Origin: Diaporthe sp. PMI_573
Taxonomy: Eukaryota; Ascomycota; Sordariomycetes; Diaporthales; Diaporthaceae
Assembly (NCBI GenBank): GCA_021399435.1
Contig: JAJTUP010000040.1
Coordinates: 595,409 to 659,408, forward strand
DNA length: 64,000 nt
Reading direction: 5' to 3'
This document shows, in pieces, positions 20,657 to 30,336 of this stretch. Below the pieces are notes generated by a model that did no database searches, had not been told where the DNA came from, and saw only the letters and a list, made by a program, of their open reading frames with translations. How positions within the stretch are numbered: the stretch's first letter is position 1; each line of letters begins with the position of its first letter. A program made the translations under genes and the position numbers.

Positions 20657-21117
20657 TCATTTGTAATTGGATTCCTCGGCCAGACCTGATTTCACCTGTT
20701 GCAGAACACTCTTTATCTGGCCTTCATCAAAGCTTTCAGCAGCTGCTCGATTGGCCATGTGCTCGAGATACTTGGATGCTGTCACTACCTCATTAGGGTA
20801 GGCCTGTAAAGGTTTGCAGGATATACGACTTAATGTGTCGTTCAATATGGAGTGATTCTTACTTTTCAAGCGTCAGCATATCTTTGCCACGTAGGCCACG
20901 ATTCACGTACACCATTCCTTCAGCTTCTTCCGAGCATGTTGCTAGAGCAAGTGGTGATGAGCCTATAAGACAAGCCCATCGCTTTGCGTGCCTCATCCTG
21001 CGAAGGATCTCCTTGCGTCCGAGTGACTGCTGGCTATCAAGACATATGTCGACAACAACGCTGGCATTTCTATGCCCAACGGCGGTGTTGATTCGTCCGC
21101 ATCTTCTATCGTTGTGA
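20657..21117 (-). pseudogene. Unrecognised fungal protein fragment, copy A of an inverted pair
   Basis: From 21117 the minus strand reads HNDRRCGRINTAVGHRNASV, VDICLDSQQSLGRKEI and a tail RGKDMLTLEK. A 59-nt intron-like stretch with a GTAAGA donor follows, and then a second frame, YPNEVVTASKYLEHMANRAA to a stop at 20657. The join is off by one base with the best splice sites, so it is either frameshifted or mis-modelled. The same protein motif occurs on the opposite strand at 23.6-23.8 kb. The family is not known to me. Confidence 0.45.
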
Positions 21118-21492
21118 GCAACGACTCGAAGGGGGATGCATCATGATCACTGTGATGCGAGTTAGGTTTGGCTACGGCTAGAAATACCTATTTCTCACTC
21201 CGGCCCGTCCTCCGCCTCAATATCCGAACATCTTGGAGTCAGATTCATGGTGTTCCCACCTGCTTGCCACCCACCTGCCCAGACGATGGAATAATTGACT
21301 GGATCCCTCGCTACCGGTGGTTTGGCATTTCTATCGACAGCATAAGTTCCAGTTGATTGATCCATGCACATGCTCAGATTGGACCCCATTGTAATGTACA
21401 TTCTAATTTAGCTGTTGCACCTTTACTTGCCAACAAGGCACTCATAGCTACTACCGAGACTGTCAGACTCGATGGGTGGAACAGAAAGATTT
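21118..21492. other. No supported gene
   Basis: Nothing recognisable; flank of the LINE-derived ORF. Confidence 0.4.
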
Positions 21493-22615
21493 TCATGTAG
21501 GTCCGGTGAAGGGGAAGTACATGTAGTACGTCGCCATGAAAAAGGACTGATCCCCGGCGATGAAGTCGCCAATGAACGGTGACAGTTTGGCGAGCTGCTC
21601 GTCGGTGAATGCCTCGCGTTTGAACCCCACGGAGTATTCGGGTTGGGGGCGGGTGCCTGTCAAGGGGATCGAGTTGTTCCAGCCCTCATTGACGCTCTCG
21701 ATCAGGGTGTCAAGGTGTGTAGCACCGAACGTGGCAAGACTCTCCGCCGAAGGAACAATAAGCCGAGTGATATCTTGAATGACTCGGGCCTCATTTCTGC
21801 TATGAATCTTCTGGCAGGTGGATTCGAAAATATCGTCGCGGAATAGTGAGTTATCGAGGATTGTCTGCTGCCTTTCAAGGAGAGTCCCGCAAAGGGTCTT
21901 GCTTGCGCTAGTGATATCTAGGCGGGACTTAACCATGAAACTACCTTTGGTTCCAAGTAGGGTTAGTGCAATGAGCACCCGTAGGTCTTCCTTCGGGGGT
22001 TTCGGGGTTGCCGAGGTAACCGGTGTCTTATTACCCGATGGCGCGCCGGAGCGCGTGGAGACACGTGTTCCCCCTGAGCTTGTTGGGGGCGGGGTGGTCG
22101 CCGCTATGTCCGCCCAGGAGGCTGACCTGCTCGCCGGCTGGGCTCGGGGCTGTCCCGATGGGCCCTCCGCTGGAGAGGACTTGCTCGCCACCCGCACCGG
22201 GGCGTAGACTTGTCCGCCGCTGGCAGCAAACACATGGGTATTGAGGTGCCCTAGCATAGCCGTGACTAGGGCTCGTGCCTCCCGACGATGTTCCTTCTGG
22301 TGTTCACCCGCCCAGGAGGAAACAAAGTTATCCATCGCACTAGCCAGTACTTCAAGAACGTCCTTCTGGAGGGTGGCTCGTCGTACAAGCTCACCTAGCT
22401 GGGGCGCGAGGGACCGGGCAGCTGTATTGTCGTCTGCGCGCTCCTTCTGGGGGAGGGCGACTCGCGGGGGGGGGCTGGACATCGGTGGTCCTGGTCCTTT
22501 TGGCGCGCGGTAAATTGTTGGGGGTGGGTGGTCCCGGGGGGCGCGTATGCTCGCGCACCGTCTCCTGGGGCTGCCGGGTCGCCTGTGTAGGCGTTATCGG
22601 GGGATCCTCACCCAT
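21493..22615 (-). pseudogene. Tad-type LINE ORF1 fused to a DUF7924-like segment
   Basis: The ORF1 start is at 22615 (MGEDPPITPTQATRQPQE), and the frame reads to DVQPPP. There a C9 run (G9 on plus, 22466-22474) shifts it; with C8 it would continue into the 329-aa frame starting at 22482. That frame has the helical and Pro-rich N-terminus and SASWADIAATTPPPTSS, then KEDLRVLIALTLLG, as in gag-like ORF1 proteins of fungal Tad LINEs. After about residue 200 the sequence changes to ERQQTILDNSLFRDDIF, TRLIVPSAESLATFGATHL, IESVNEGWNNSIPLTGTRPQ and FFMATYYMYFPF. This is the core of the fungal DUF7924 family. It ends just before the usual LTCEVKCG-like stretch. Confidence 0.7.
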
Positions 22616-22717
22616 TCTGCTGGTGGGCAGGAGGAGAGGTTGAGGCGTTTCCGCGCGGTTCTCGAGGGCTTGTTAAGCAAATGTATGTGGTACGCGTGGC
22701 GGCACTAACACGGGGCG

Positions 22718-22876
22718 TGCCAAGAGAGTTTTTGTCGGGAAGGTTTTGGTGATGCAGAGGAGGCGGTCCGCAGCGGACCGACCGTGCGACGGTGTGGAAC
22801 CTGCGGCAAGCCTGGGCACAATGCGCGCACATGTGAAGAAGATGGAGAATTGTCTGATGTATCTAGCTCTGACTAG
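22718..22876 (+). mobile_element. Pogo/Fot1-type transposase tail with zinc knuckle
   Basis: The open frame ends RRCGTCGKPGHNARTC, a CCHC knuckle, followed by an acidic Glu/Ser/Asp tail and a stop. The layout equals the end of the 14.9-kb pogo element. Only the last 50 or so residues survive. Confidence 0.7.
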
Positions 22877-22939
22877 TTTTAATTGATTTGAATTGATGTG
22901 GTGCTGTAATTTGGGTTGTTGTGGTTATAGTCTGGGAAA

Positions 22940-22989
22940 GTGGCTCGCTCGGTGGGGTGGCTCGCTCGGTGGGGTGGCTCGCTCGGTGG
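22940..22989. repeat. Tandem repeat, three 17-bp units
   Basis: GTGGCTCGCTCGGTGGG is repeated three times, perfect except for the last base. Confidence 0.9.
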
Positions 22990-23459
22990 TGTTTCACGTT
23001 ATTGCTTTGGCTTCTTGTTGAATTTCGGCCTTTATGATCGGCTGTACACGGGCCTACCCTAGTAGTCGGTTATAGCTCTCTAGGGTTATTCCAGAAAAAG
23101 GAGAGTCACGCTCAACAGGCTCTATAGTCAGTGATTGGGGATTCACATGAGGTGGGGTGCTGACGTTATTCGAGTCGAGGTTTTGGATGGGCTAACCATG
23201 TCGACGACATTCGGAGCCCTCGCGATACGCCACTTCTTGATGAACGTACAAACTCCAATTTCATAGATGTGGTTACCCGCGAAGGCCAAAACCGTGACGT
23301 TCCGGTACCTAGCACGATTTATGCCCTTTCCGGCTCTGGGACGTACTTTCTGACACTGCGGGCTCACGACATAAAAGAGGTTTAGCTGGCTTAGGAAACG
23401 TGCTCGTGATCGACGTATCAAATCAGGAATCCCATACACCGACGTTGGGTTAAGAGCTT
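22990..23459. other. No supported gene
   Basis: A 98-aa minus-strand frame (23143-23439) has no recognised domain. Confidence 0.35.
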
Positions 23460-23870
23460 CGAGTTTGAATTTATCTCAGACACACGGTCCACGGATGGAG
23501 AACTCATTCTGGACGAGTGTAAAAGTTTCGCAGACCTCAAAATCAACTTGCATCTTTTGCGCAGAATAACTGATGCGCGGCTTTGGTTGAGGATTGTGGG
23601 TCCAACAATATTGTCAAAACCCTACATGTCATTACTAATAATGACAGAAGATGTGGACGGATACACACAGCCGTTGGGCATAGGAATACCAGCATTGCTG
23701 TTGACATATGTCTTGCTTGCCAGCAGAAGTCGCTCACGCGCAAAGAAAGACTCGCAGCAGCAGTTCGTAGTCGTTGCGTAGCTTCCTGGGGCAGAACGAC
23801 ATCACCTTTGCAAAATACAGTACTTTTTGAAAGTAACTTGCAGATAGCACAATGTCCAGGTGAAAGATGA
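23460..23870 (+). pseudogene. Unrecognised fungal protein fragment, copy B of an inverted pair
   Basis: One frame reads ISDTRSTDGELILDECKSFA then LHLLRRITDARLWLRIV. The next frame continues EDCGSNNIVKTLHVITNNDR, RCGRIHTAVGHRN and VDICLACQQKSLTRKERLAA. A frameshift near 23590-23610 separates them. The middle matches copy A on the minus strand at 20.9-21.1 kb (NDRRCGRI-TAVGHRN-VDICL), but the flanking residues differ strongly. These are old paralogues rather than a recent inverted duplication. Function unknown. Confidence 0.45.
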
Positions 23871-24039
23871 ATCTTCCATGTTGGACTTTTTTTTAAGACA
23901 ATGTCTGGCACACTGGACGTTTCTGAGGCCTGGAAATAGATGTATAAATACACTGGAAATTGGTAGTTTTGTTCTTGCACTTCCTTGAAAATGATCAAAC
24001 CCTACTATACTATTGTATCATTAAAATCCAAATTTGACA

Positions 24040-26239
24040 ATGGATACTTCAGAGAAAAATCAGGAGTGGCCGGCATTAACAAGCCTGGCCGGTGATGAAC
24101 TCTGGAATGGTAAATATGAGCAAGACTTTTCTTATCTCCTTACCCAGCAGCCTCCGCCGCCTGAATCTTCCCATATGTTTCCGAATCTGTATTGCATTAC
24201 CATTTGTTGCCTTCACAATTCTCCTCCGCTCTCACCTCAGCCAATCAAGTGCCTCACTGAGCTATCATCTCTAGTAATCCTCGTCTGTTGACAGGCGGGC
24301 TGCCATCAACAGAGCTCAAGGCTGACCTTTGAACACAGGAGTACGTCAGACATGGCCAGACCTTGGGGCAACAAGGCGTGTTTGTTGCCCGGGGAAGTTA
24401 CCATTGATAACGAGGACAATGGTTACGATGGCAACTTGATCTTTCCAACACATCCCGTGAGCGATATTTGCATTGGCGATATGACGATGAATAATGGCAC
24501 TCAGGATGAGATTGTTGTTCGTTTTGCCAACAACGATGGCGAGCCAAAGGAGGAGGCCCTGCCGCTCTTTGTGAGAAGGGGGATTCTGCTATCATTGATG
24601 ACCGGGTTGACAAACTTTACACTCTGACCTCCGCGTACCCCAAGCGTAAGCGGTCTGATGCATTCGGTGATCCCGCCAAGGACAATACGAACGAGAGCTT
24701 GGTCGCCGATGAATCCGACGATGAGGCTTCTTCTGCTCCAGGCCGCCCTGCGACAGCAGCTAGGTCGGCCAAGGGCACCCACACAACTCACAGCCGCCCT
24801 AGCGCCAAGGGTGTGATTATTGGTTACTGGCGCGAGTCTACGGCGCCTGGTGAAGACAAGCACATTGTTAAGGGGTTTATCGACACCCTAGACCGCCTTC
24901 GCATACATGCTCAGCCCTGCAATCGGGAAGGCAAGGATGTAACCGCCCTCTACCCTCTGAATCTTGGACCCGGTGGCGGCTGGATCACCTTCGAGAAAAT
25001 CGTCTTCGACAACCACCTTGTACGTCTCGACCAGGCCCAGGTCAAGGAGTATGTCAAGATCCGATCGGGCATGAAGGACGTCGGTAAAGACAGCAGTGCG
25101 AATGACAAAGTTGCTGTCCAGCAAGCCATCAAAAATTGCACGAACAAGAGGCTGCAGAGACAAGTTTATCAGCTGCAGCAAATAGCCTATGGCGTCGACA
25201 TCCCTGATCACGCCCTTCAACACCCTCAGAAGCGTCGCCGCAATGGCGCCACGTCCTCTGCGAATCCGACTCACGCTGCGAAGGCTGCCCCAGCTACGTC
25301 ACAGCCCAAAGTAGCTGATCTTCACGGAACTCGGCCCACCAAGGTCCTCCTTGGTTTCTGGAAGGGCTCGTCCGAGAGGGATGACAAGGACAAACATGCT
25401 GTATTTGGAATCATTAGCACGAACGACAAGTTTCGCGTCAAGCTTGGCCGCGAGACTCGCGATGGCCGACCGCTGCAGAGCAACTTCCCATCGGGCGCGG
25501 GCACGCTGTGGCTCTCATCTGACAAATACCAGATCGAATGGAACTCAAAGAGTACTGTCGTGTGCGCCAGCACCAGCTGGGCCGCGGAGAGCGGCCCGAG
25601 GACCAGGATGACAATCGGGAGTTCGCCATCAATCAAGCGCGCAGACGCGTTGCTGTGGGCTTCATCAAGCCTGAGCCTAGAAAAGACCCCGTACTTTCCA
25701 GTGTCAACCGCAGTCTTGGCGAAGGCTCTCACACTGATATCGGCCTCGAACAAGGGACACACACTCGCAAGACCCGTCAGGCCCGCGCTCGGTATTCACG
25801 TCCTTATACTGTGCCCGATCACGCCCGTCAGCTCACGCAGCCTCCCACAGTCCGCGCCGCCAATCGTTCCAGTAGTGTCCATTTCCGCATCAATGACCTG
25901 GCCGTTGATGCTGTTGCCCACGTTGAGGCCAGGCAAACCAAGAACGATCAGCGCGAGGCTGCCAGACTTCCTCGCCAGTGCACGCAGGGAGACGCGGATG
26001 GGGACGCCAGCGGGCAGTCTTTTGTGCAACACAACGCCTCCCGGCCAAACCGCGTCTGGGCTGATCAGGACGCCAATCGATTGCGAGACAGCAACGATGA
26101 CAATAAGATCCACATGGGCATCAAATACGAGCGTAAGCAGACCGGCCCCTGCGAGGGCAAGCTTGTCTCTCTTCAAGTTCGTTTGCACTCTGGTCGTCAG
26201 CTTCGGTCCGACTCTCCTCCGAATCAGACATTCTTATAG
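24040..26239 (+). pseudogene. Conserved fungal protein with two tandem domains, frameshifted
   Basis: A first exon (24040-24109, then GTAAAT) and coding stretches 24352-24600, about 24600-25540 and 25538-26239 lie in successive frames. The middle part has two copies of one domain. Copy 1: GVIIGYWRESTAPGEDKHIV, then LGPGGGWITFEKIVFDNHLV, then VKEYVKIRSG. Copy 2: KVLLGFWKGSSERDDKDKHA, then FPSGAGTLWLSSDKYQIE and, in the next frame, LKEYCRVRQHQ. The shift near 25535 falls inside copy 2 and another lies near 24590. The C-terminal 230 aa are polar and Arg-rich. I know similar uncharacterised proteins only from filamentous fungi; no biochemical role can be given. Unless sequencing errors explain the shifts, it is a pseudogene. 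Confidence 0.55.
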
Positions 26240-26958
26240 CCATGGATGTCATAGCCCATGAGAACCCATCGCCGGAACCTGTCGTCGCCGAACTCGGAGT
26301 GTGTCCCGAAGTAGAGATAATTCCGGTCATTTCGGACAAATATCTTATATGTTGTGTCAAGGCTTAAGGTTGCTAACAGCCTCCGCTCGCTGACGCTGAA
26401 CAAGCCAGCTCTCCCTCTATACGCCTTAGCTTGCAATTGTGAGGTCGATCTATATCGTCCGCTCACTACAATACAATTATGTACTTTTGGATGTTTGCTT
26501 GTGGCGTATAGCCATTCCTTCCTAATTGGTCCCAGGAAGGGATCCAGCTCACGGTACAGATCATCCTCCGTGATGCGTAAGTCCCAATCGAGCAGGAAGA
26601 GGAGTTGTTTTTCCATGAGGTTGACCTCAGCTCGCGAGAAGCCAAACTACAATCCTGCGCAGGATATTAGTGAGTAGTTGGCCCAGTGCTTGTTCTTAGG
26701 CGAGATGTCATTGAGATACTTTGCTGCCAAGACCAGCGAGGCCAGAAAGATCCTGTGGGCGGTGCAGCGGAGGCCTTTAGCCGTGGGTTGTAGGCGTGAG
26801 TGGAGGCGGCTGAGGTAGACCAAGGTTGACATGAGTGTCGGGACCTGTACGCCCGAGGAAGAGACGAGATGCGTGATGAACTCCTCAAGGGTTGGCAATC
26901 TGGCGGCCTCTTGCTGTTTGGCTTGTGGTGTTGGGCCGTTCGGTGGCGGAGGCATCAT
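26224..26958 (-). pseudogene. Pho80/PCL-type cyclin, truncated
   Basis: The minus strand reads LPTLEEFITHLVSSSGVQVP, LHSRLQPTAKGLRCTAHRIF, KYLNDISPKNKHWANYS. After an in-frame TAG it continues FGFSRAEVNLMEKQLLFLLD and ITEDDLYRELDPFLGPIR. This is the cyclin box of fungal Pho85-type cyclins, which bind and direct a cyclin-dependent kinase in phosphate, cell-cycle or polarity control. The TAG lies in a short stretch where family members have an intron; no GT donor is visible, so the intron is damaged. Sequence after PIRKEW is unrelated, and the N-terminus before the cyclin box is very short. It overlaps the 3' end of the preceding plus-strand gene by 16 bp. A dead partial duplicate. Confidence 0.82.
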
Positions 26959-27158
26959 TTTTGTATCGCACTGAATGACGCTACGTGCTGCCGAGCCCAG
27001 ATATGAGATCTGATGAGATTTGCCGGTCGGTCGGTCTGCGGTTTGAAGATGGTCTGTCAGACGGTCTGTCAGACGGTCGGTCTGTTAGCCACACTGGTCA
27101 TCGGAGACTCCTTTTTACCTGCTTTCCACTCAACAGTGGCCGCCCTTGTTTCTTTTCC

Positions 27159-27590
27159 ATGACTGGTCGAAACCCGAGATATGCAAGTCCTGTCGGTCCA
27201 AATAGCGACGAACTTCCTGCCACGAAGCCAGCAGACTTTGAACCGATTGAGAAGACAGAGAAGAAATGCCAGTCGGCCACCTCTAATTTTCCTTTACCCT
27301 GTTACACTTCCATGTCCAGTGTTAGACAGCGCCATTCTCAAGGATCTCTCCCTCTAGCTATCGATACAAAGCATAAAGAGGTCGCTAGGAGGCGAGAGCG
27401 GAACAAAATCGCTGCCCGTCGGCATCGAGAGCGCCGGGCCTTTAGGCTTCAGCAACTTGAGGAAGAGGTCCAAAAGCTAAAGGCTGACCGCGATCGGTGG
27501 AAAGAGGTAGCTATGGCACACTCATATAGTCAGGATGAGGTACTAAACACTGCTGTTTGGATAGGCGGTAAAAGGAATGGATGTACATAA
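27159..27590 (+). CDS. bZIP transcription factor
   Basis: From the ATG at 27159 the frame gives 143 aa; the open frame extends upstream to 26985 without a better ATG. The basic region RRERNKIAARRHRERR (about residues 77-92) has the invariant Asn and Arg. A leucine-zipper start, FRLQQLEEEVQKLKADRDRW, follows. bZIPs bind DNA as dimers in the nucleus. The zipper is short (about three heptads), and the last residues (SYSQDEVLNTAVWIGGK) lack heptads, so it may be truncated or spliced to more sequence. The region just upstream has a small tandem repeat of GACGGTCTGTCA. Confidence 0.75.
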   Translation: MTGRNPRYASPVGPNSDELPATKPADFEPIEKTEKKCQSATSNFPLPCYTSMSSVRQRHSQGSLPLAIDTKHKEVARRRERNKIAARRHRERRAFRLQQLEEEVQKLKADRDRWKEVAMAHSYSQDEVLNTAVWIGGKRNGCT

Positions 27591-28346
27591 AAGCTACGTC
27601 TTCCACACTGGATGACGTTCTAGTTAAATTTACCCGCTGTCCTCTATACCACAGAGCCAGATCGTCCTCCAAGGTATCATCTGCAAGCGCAATCTAGTAC
27701 GAAGTACTGGTTTCAAATAGGTACGCTCAGGATGCATGATTATTCTGTTTTAGTTAACTCAGTTCTCGTTGTTGTGCAGCTAACTTCGAAGGGAATAACA
27801 AACCCCAAATTGCAAATTGAAGGGCATATGGTATGAGTGAGATAGCAGGGGCTCGGGAATGAAGATATTGTGTCCGGTTCATATTTGGCTGTCGGATTGA
27901 CTAGTGGAGCTGTCATGGGTTTTCTGCAAACAGTTTAATAATGAGGAGAGTGGCTGTCCGAAGGGGAGGGGTACTTATAATACTATGGAAAAACAAACTC
28001 ATATGCCCGCCAATCACAAACACCACACCCGCATGTCAGGGATGCAAAGACAGGCCACTTTTACCCGCCGTCTGATCGTAGTGTAAGGCATCTTGGTTGA
28101 TAAAGAACCGACATGCAGCAATAGGGAACACAATGGTGTGTGGAGGTTAGCAGCTTCCGGCCTTGCCTGCCTACTGTGAAAAGATGACTAACCTCGCCTC
28201 CGTCGTCAAAGTGCGGAGACCGTTTCAGGTAATGGCTTAGGTAGCACAAAGGCGGTGTGAGTTTTACACCAAGTGTTTTCATACAATGAATCTTCACCCG
28301 CTGCAGCACGATGGATAATTTAGGTCTTTGATCGACTGCTGTCCCC
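27591..28346. other. No supported gene
   Basis: Short frames without domains; probable 3' flanks of the bZIP gene and of the minus-strand pseudogene. Confidence 0.4.
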
Positions 28347-29029
28347 TTACAGGCGATCCGAGTCTTTTCCCTGTTGCTGAATGTGCCATTCGCGGGTCTT
28401 TCCTTCCATGTGAAGGGGGCATCCAAGACGTTGGCATTGATGGAGGGGCTTCCCTCGTAGGCAGGCTAGAGGCAGTTCTGGATGTAGTGCGAGCATTGCG
28501 TAGGCTTTTCCTTCGCTGTAGGTGAACATTTGCCAGTGTTGGAGCTTGTTTCTTTCGTAGACGCGAGTGATTGGTCCTGAGCCGAAGCGTCGTGGGAAGA
28601 AGTCGTGCGTGGCTTTTCCTGGAAGTGTCGGTGGCAATGATTTTGAACGCACGAGGCCCAAGAGATTTCGTGGCGATCGGGGTTTCCAGGCCATAGTCGC
28701 GGCTCATCTCCGATTTCTGTTGGTAGCGGGGGTTGGTTTAGTTCGTGAAAACGTTGTTTGGTTCGAATTCCTGCAATAGCAATTTTGGTGACACTGGTGT
28801 CCGGGGCGATGGGAATGCTGCGCCCTAGGTATTGTTCTGGGTTTTGGTTGGAATTTTCTGCTTCCTCTGGGTTGGTCCGTTGCGGACCGCCTTCCTTCTC
28901 GGTTTTCTGGGCATCGTCCTGGGAGTCCTCTGCTCCTGCGTACTCGGTGCTTGAGCAGTCTGAGTCGCTTCCTGTCATCATATTTGATTCATTGTTTGAG
29001 ACTATTGTCAATGGTCCTTCGCCTCTCAT
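28347..29029 (-). pseudogene. Hypothetical protein with two Cys/His clusters, frameshifted
   Basis: Frame 29029 to about 28615 begins MRGEGPLTIVSNNESNMMTG and runs through a Ser/Glu/Asp-rich region to WASCVQNHCHRHFQEK. One frame over, the sequence continues ATHDFFPRRFGSGPITRVYE and ends CQRLGCPLHMEGKTREWH. The two C-x4-C-x3-H clusters look like paired zinc-binding sites. I do not recognise the family by name. A single-base shift near 28615 divides it. It lies between the bZIP gene and a hAT remnant. Confidence 0.5.
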
Positions 29030-29082
29030 GAAGTTCGATCATGGCCTGCTCAGGTCGTGGCGCTCAACGTCCGCAACCACCC

Positions 29083-29131
29083 TACCCCACCCCACCAGAG
29101 CCTTTCGTGGGGTGGGGTGGGCGGATGACTA
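29083..29131. other. GC-rich hairpin
   Basis: CCCTACCCCACCCCAC and GTGGGGTGGGGTGGG are inverted around an 11-nt loop, giving a near-perfect stem of about 15 bp. The G-rich strand could also form a quadruplex. Confidence 0.7.
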
Positions 29132-29181
29132 AGGCGGAGTCTCGGTGGGTGGGTGGGTTGGTGGGTTTATTTTGGTGTATC

Positions 29182-29679
29182 CTAATCTACCACAGGGATC
29201 TCTGCTATGTTGTCAATCTCATCCGTTCCAAATGCTTCCTCTGGTTCATCTAGCCAAACCGTCGCCGCCTTCCGCTGCTGTCCCCCGTCTTCTGAGAGAT
29301 TCATAAGGGCATCCATAGTCGCTGTCTCCATTTTATCAACCAGTCCGGTATCCAGCTCTGGGATAAGACCGGAGCGATACCATGAGCGTAGGCACATACA
29401 TATACCAACAATCATAGCATCGAGATTGTGCCTCTGTTGTGTAATCAATCGCCTGCCAGCTGAGAAAAGTCTCTCGCACTCGGCACTCATGGGCTGGACA
29501 GTGAGGAAATCCAGTGCCATTTCTGATAAGCGGGGATACTGGAAGCGGAGTCCATACCAGTACTGGATGGGATCAGGGCAATATGCCATTTTCTGTGTCT
29601 CATCCGCACACCAGGTACTATACTCGTCGTTTCCACTGGCAACGCGGACAGCCCGCGCTTGTGACCGCTCCTCTACAGC
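29182..29679 (-). pseudogene. hAT transposase C-terminal dimerisation domain
   Basis: From 29679 the frame reads through YWYGLRFQYPRLSEMALDFL and TVQPMSAECERLFSAGRRLI, then RHNLDAMIVGICMCLRSWYR. This is the hAT-family dimerisation domain. It has no RNase H core: the frame is cut by a stop at its 5' end, right where the minisatellite array begins (29708). It is a different copy from the 7-kb hAT, which lacks exactly this domain. Confidence 0.9.
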
Positions 29680-29707
29680 GCGTCACAAACCTGTTTAGTG
29701 GCAGAAA

Positions 29708-30114
29708 GGGTACGTACTGGCTGGCAGAAAAAAGATACGCACTCACTGGCAGAACAAGATACGCACTGACTGGGAGAAAAAAAGGTACGTACTAACTGGC
29801 AGAAAAAGATACGTACTGACTGGCAGAAAAAAGGTACGTACTGGCTGGCAGAAAAAAAGGTACGTACTGACTGGCAGAAAAAGATACGTACTGGCTGGCA
29901 GAAAAAAAGGTACGTACTGACTGGCAGAAAAAGATACGTATTGACTGGCAGAAAAAGATACGTACTGACTGGCAGAAAAAAGATACGTACTGACTGGCAG
30001 AACAAGATACGTACTGACTGGCAGAACAAAAGGTACATACTGACTGGCAGAAAAAGGTACGTACTAACTGGCAGAAAAAGATACGTACTGATTGGCAGAA
30101 AAAGGTACGTACGT
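29708..30114. repeat. Minisatellite array 1, about 16-17 units of 23-27 bp
   Basis: The unit GTACGTACTGACTGGCAG plus an A5-A7 tract and G/GAT joiner is repeated with point changes and A-run length variation. Because the unit is usually not a multiple of three, apparent ORFs through it (for example 29673-30038 and 29792-30220 minus) are artefacts. It sits downstream of the broken Myb-chromodomain gene. Confidence 0.95.
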
Positions 30115-30143
30115 AAGCAGCGGATAAGAACAGATCAGGTACG

Positions 30144-30200
30144 GGACTGCCGAGAGGCGAAATGGCTGCTCGGCGCCCCAAGCGCATCGATTTGAAAAAG
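30144..30200. repeat. Dispersed about 57-bp repeat, copy 1
   Basis: It contains CTGCCGAGAGGCGAAATGGC and CCCCAAGCGCATCGATTTGA. Further copies are at 31984-32040 and, partly, 33786-33820. Confidence 0.85.
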
Positions 30201-30336
30201 TCCGTCCTGTACAGGGACAATAAACCTGGTGATTATATTTTCCAGACAACTATAAATTCAGGGACAACTTTGTACATGTACGAGGAAGTATATCAGCCGT
30301 AATGTGTCATGGTACCCCCGCAGAGCCTGTGTCCGC

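Noticed and set aside
25796..26188. 130-aa minus-strand ORF opposite the duplicated-domain gene
   Set aside because: Shadow of the plus-strand coding region.
29673..30220. Two minus-strand ORFs (121 and 142 aa) with FCQSVR-type repeats
   Set aside because: They are translations of the minisatellite; unit length is not a multiple of three and no start context or flanking exon exists.
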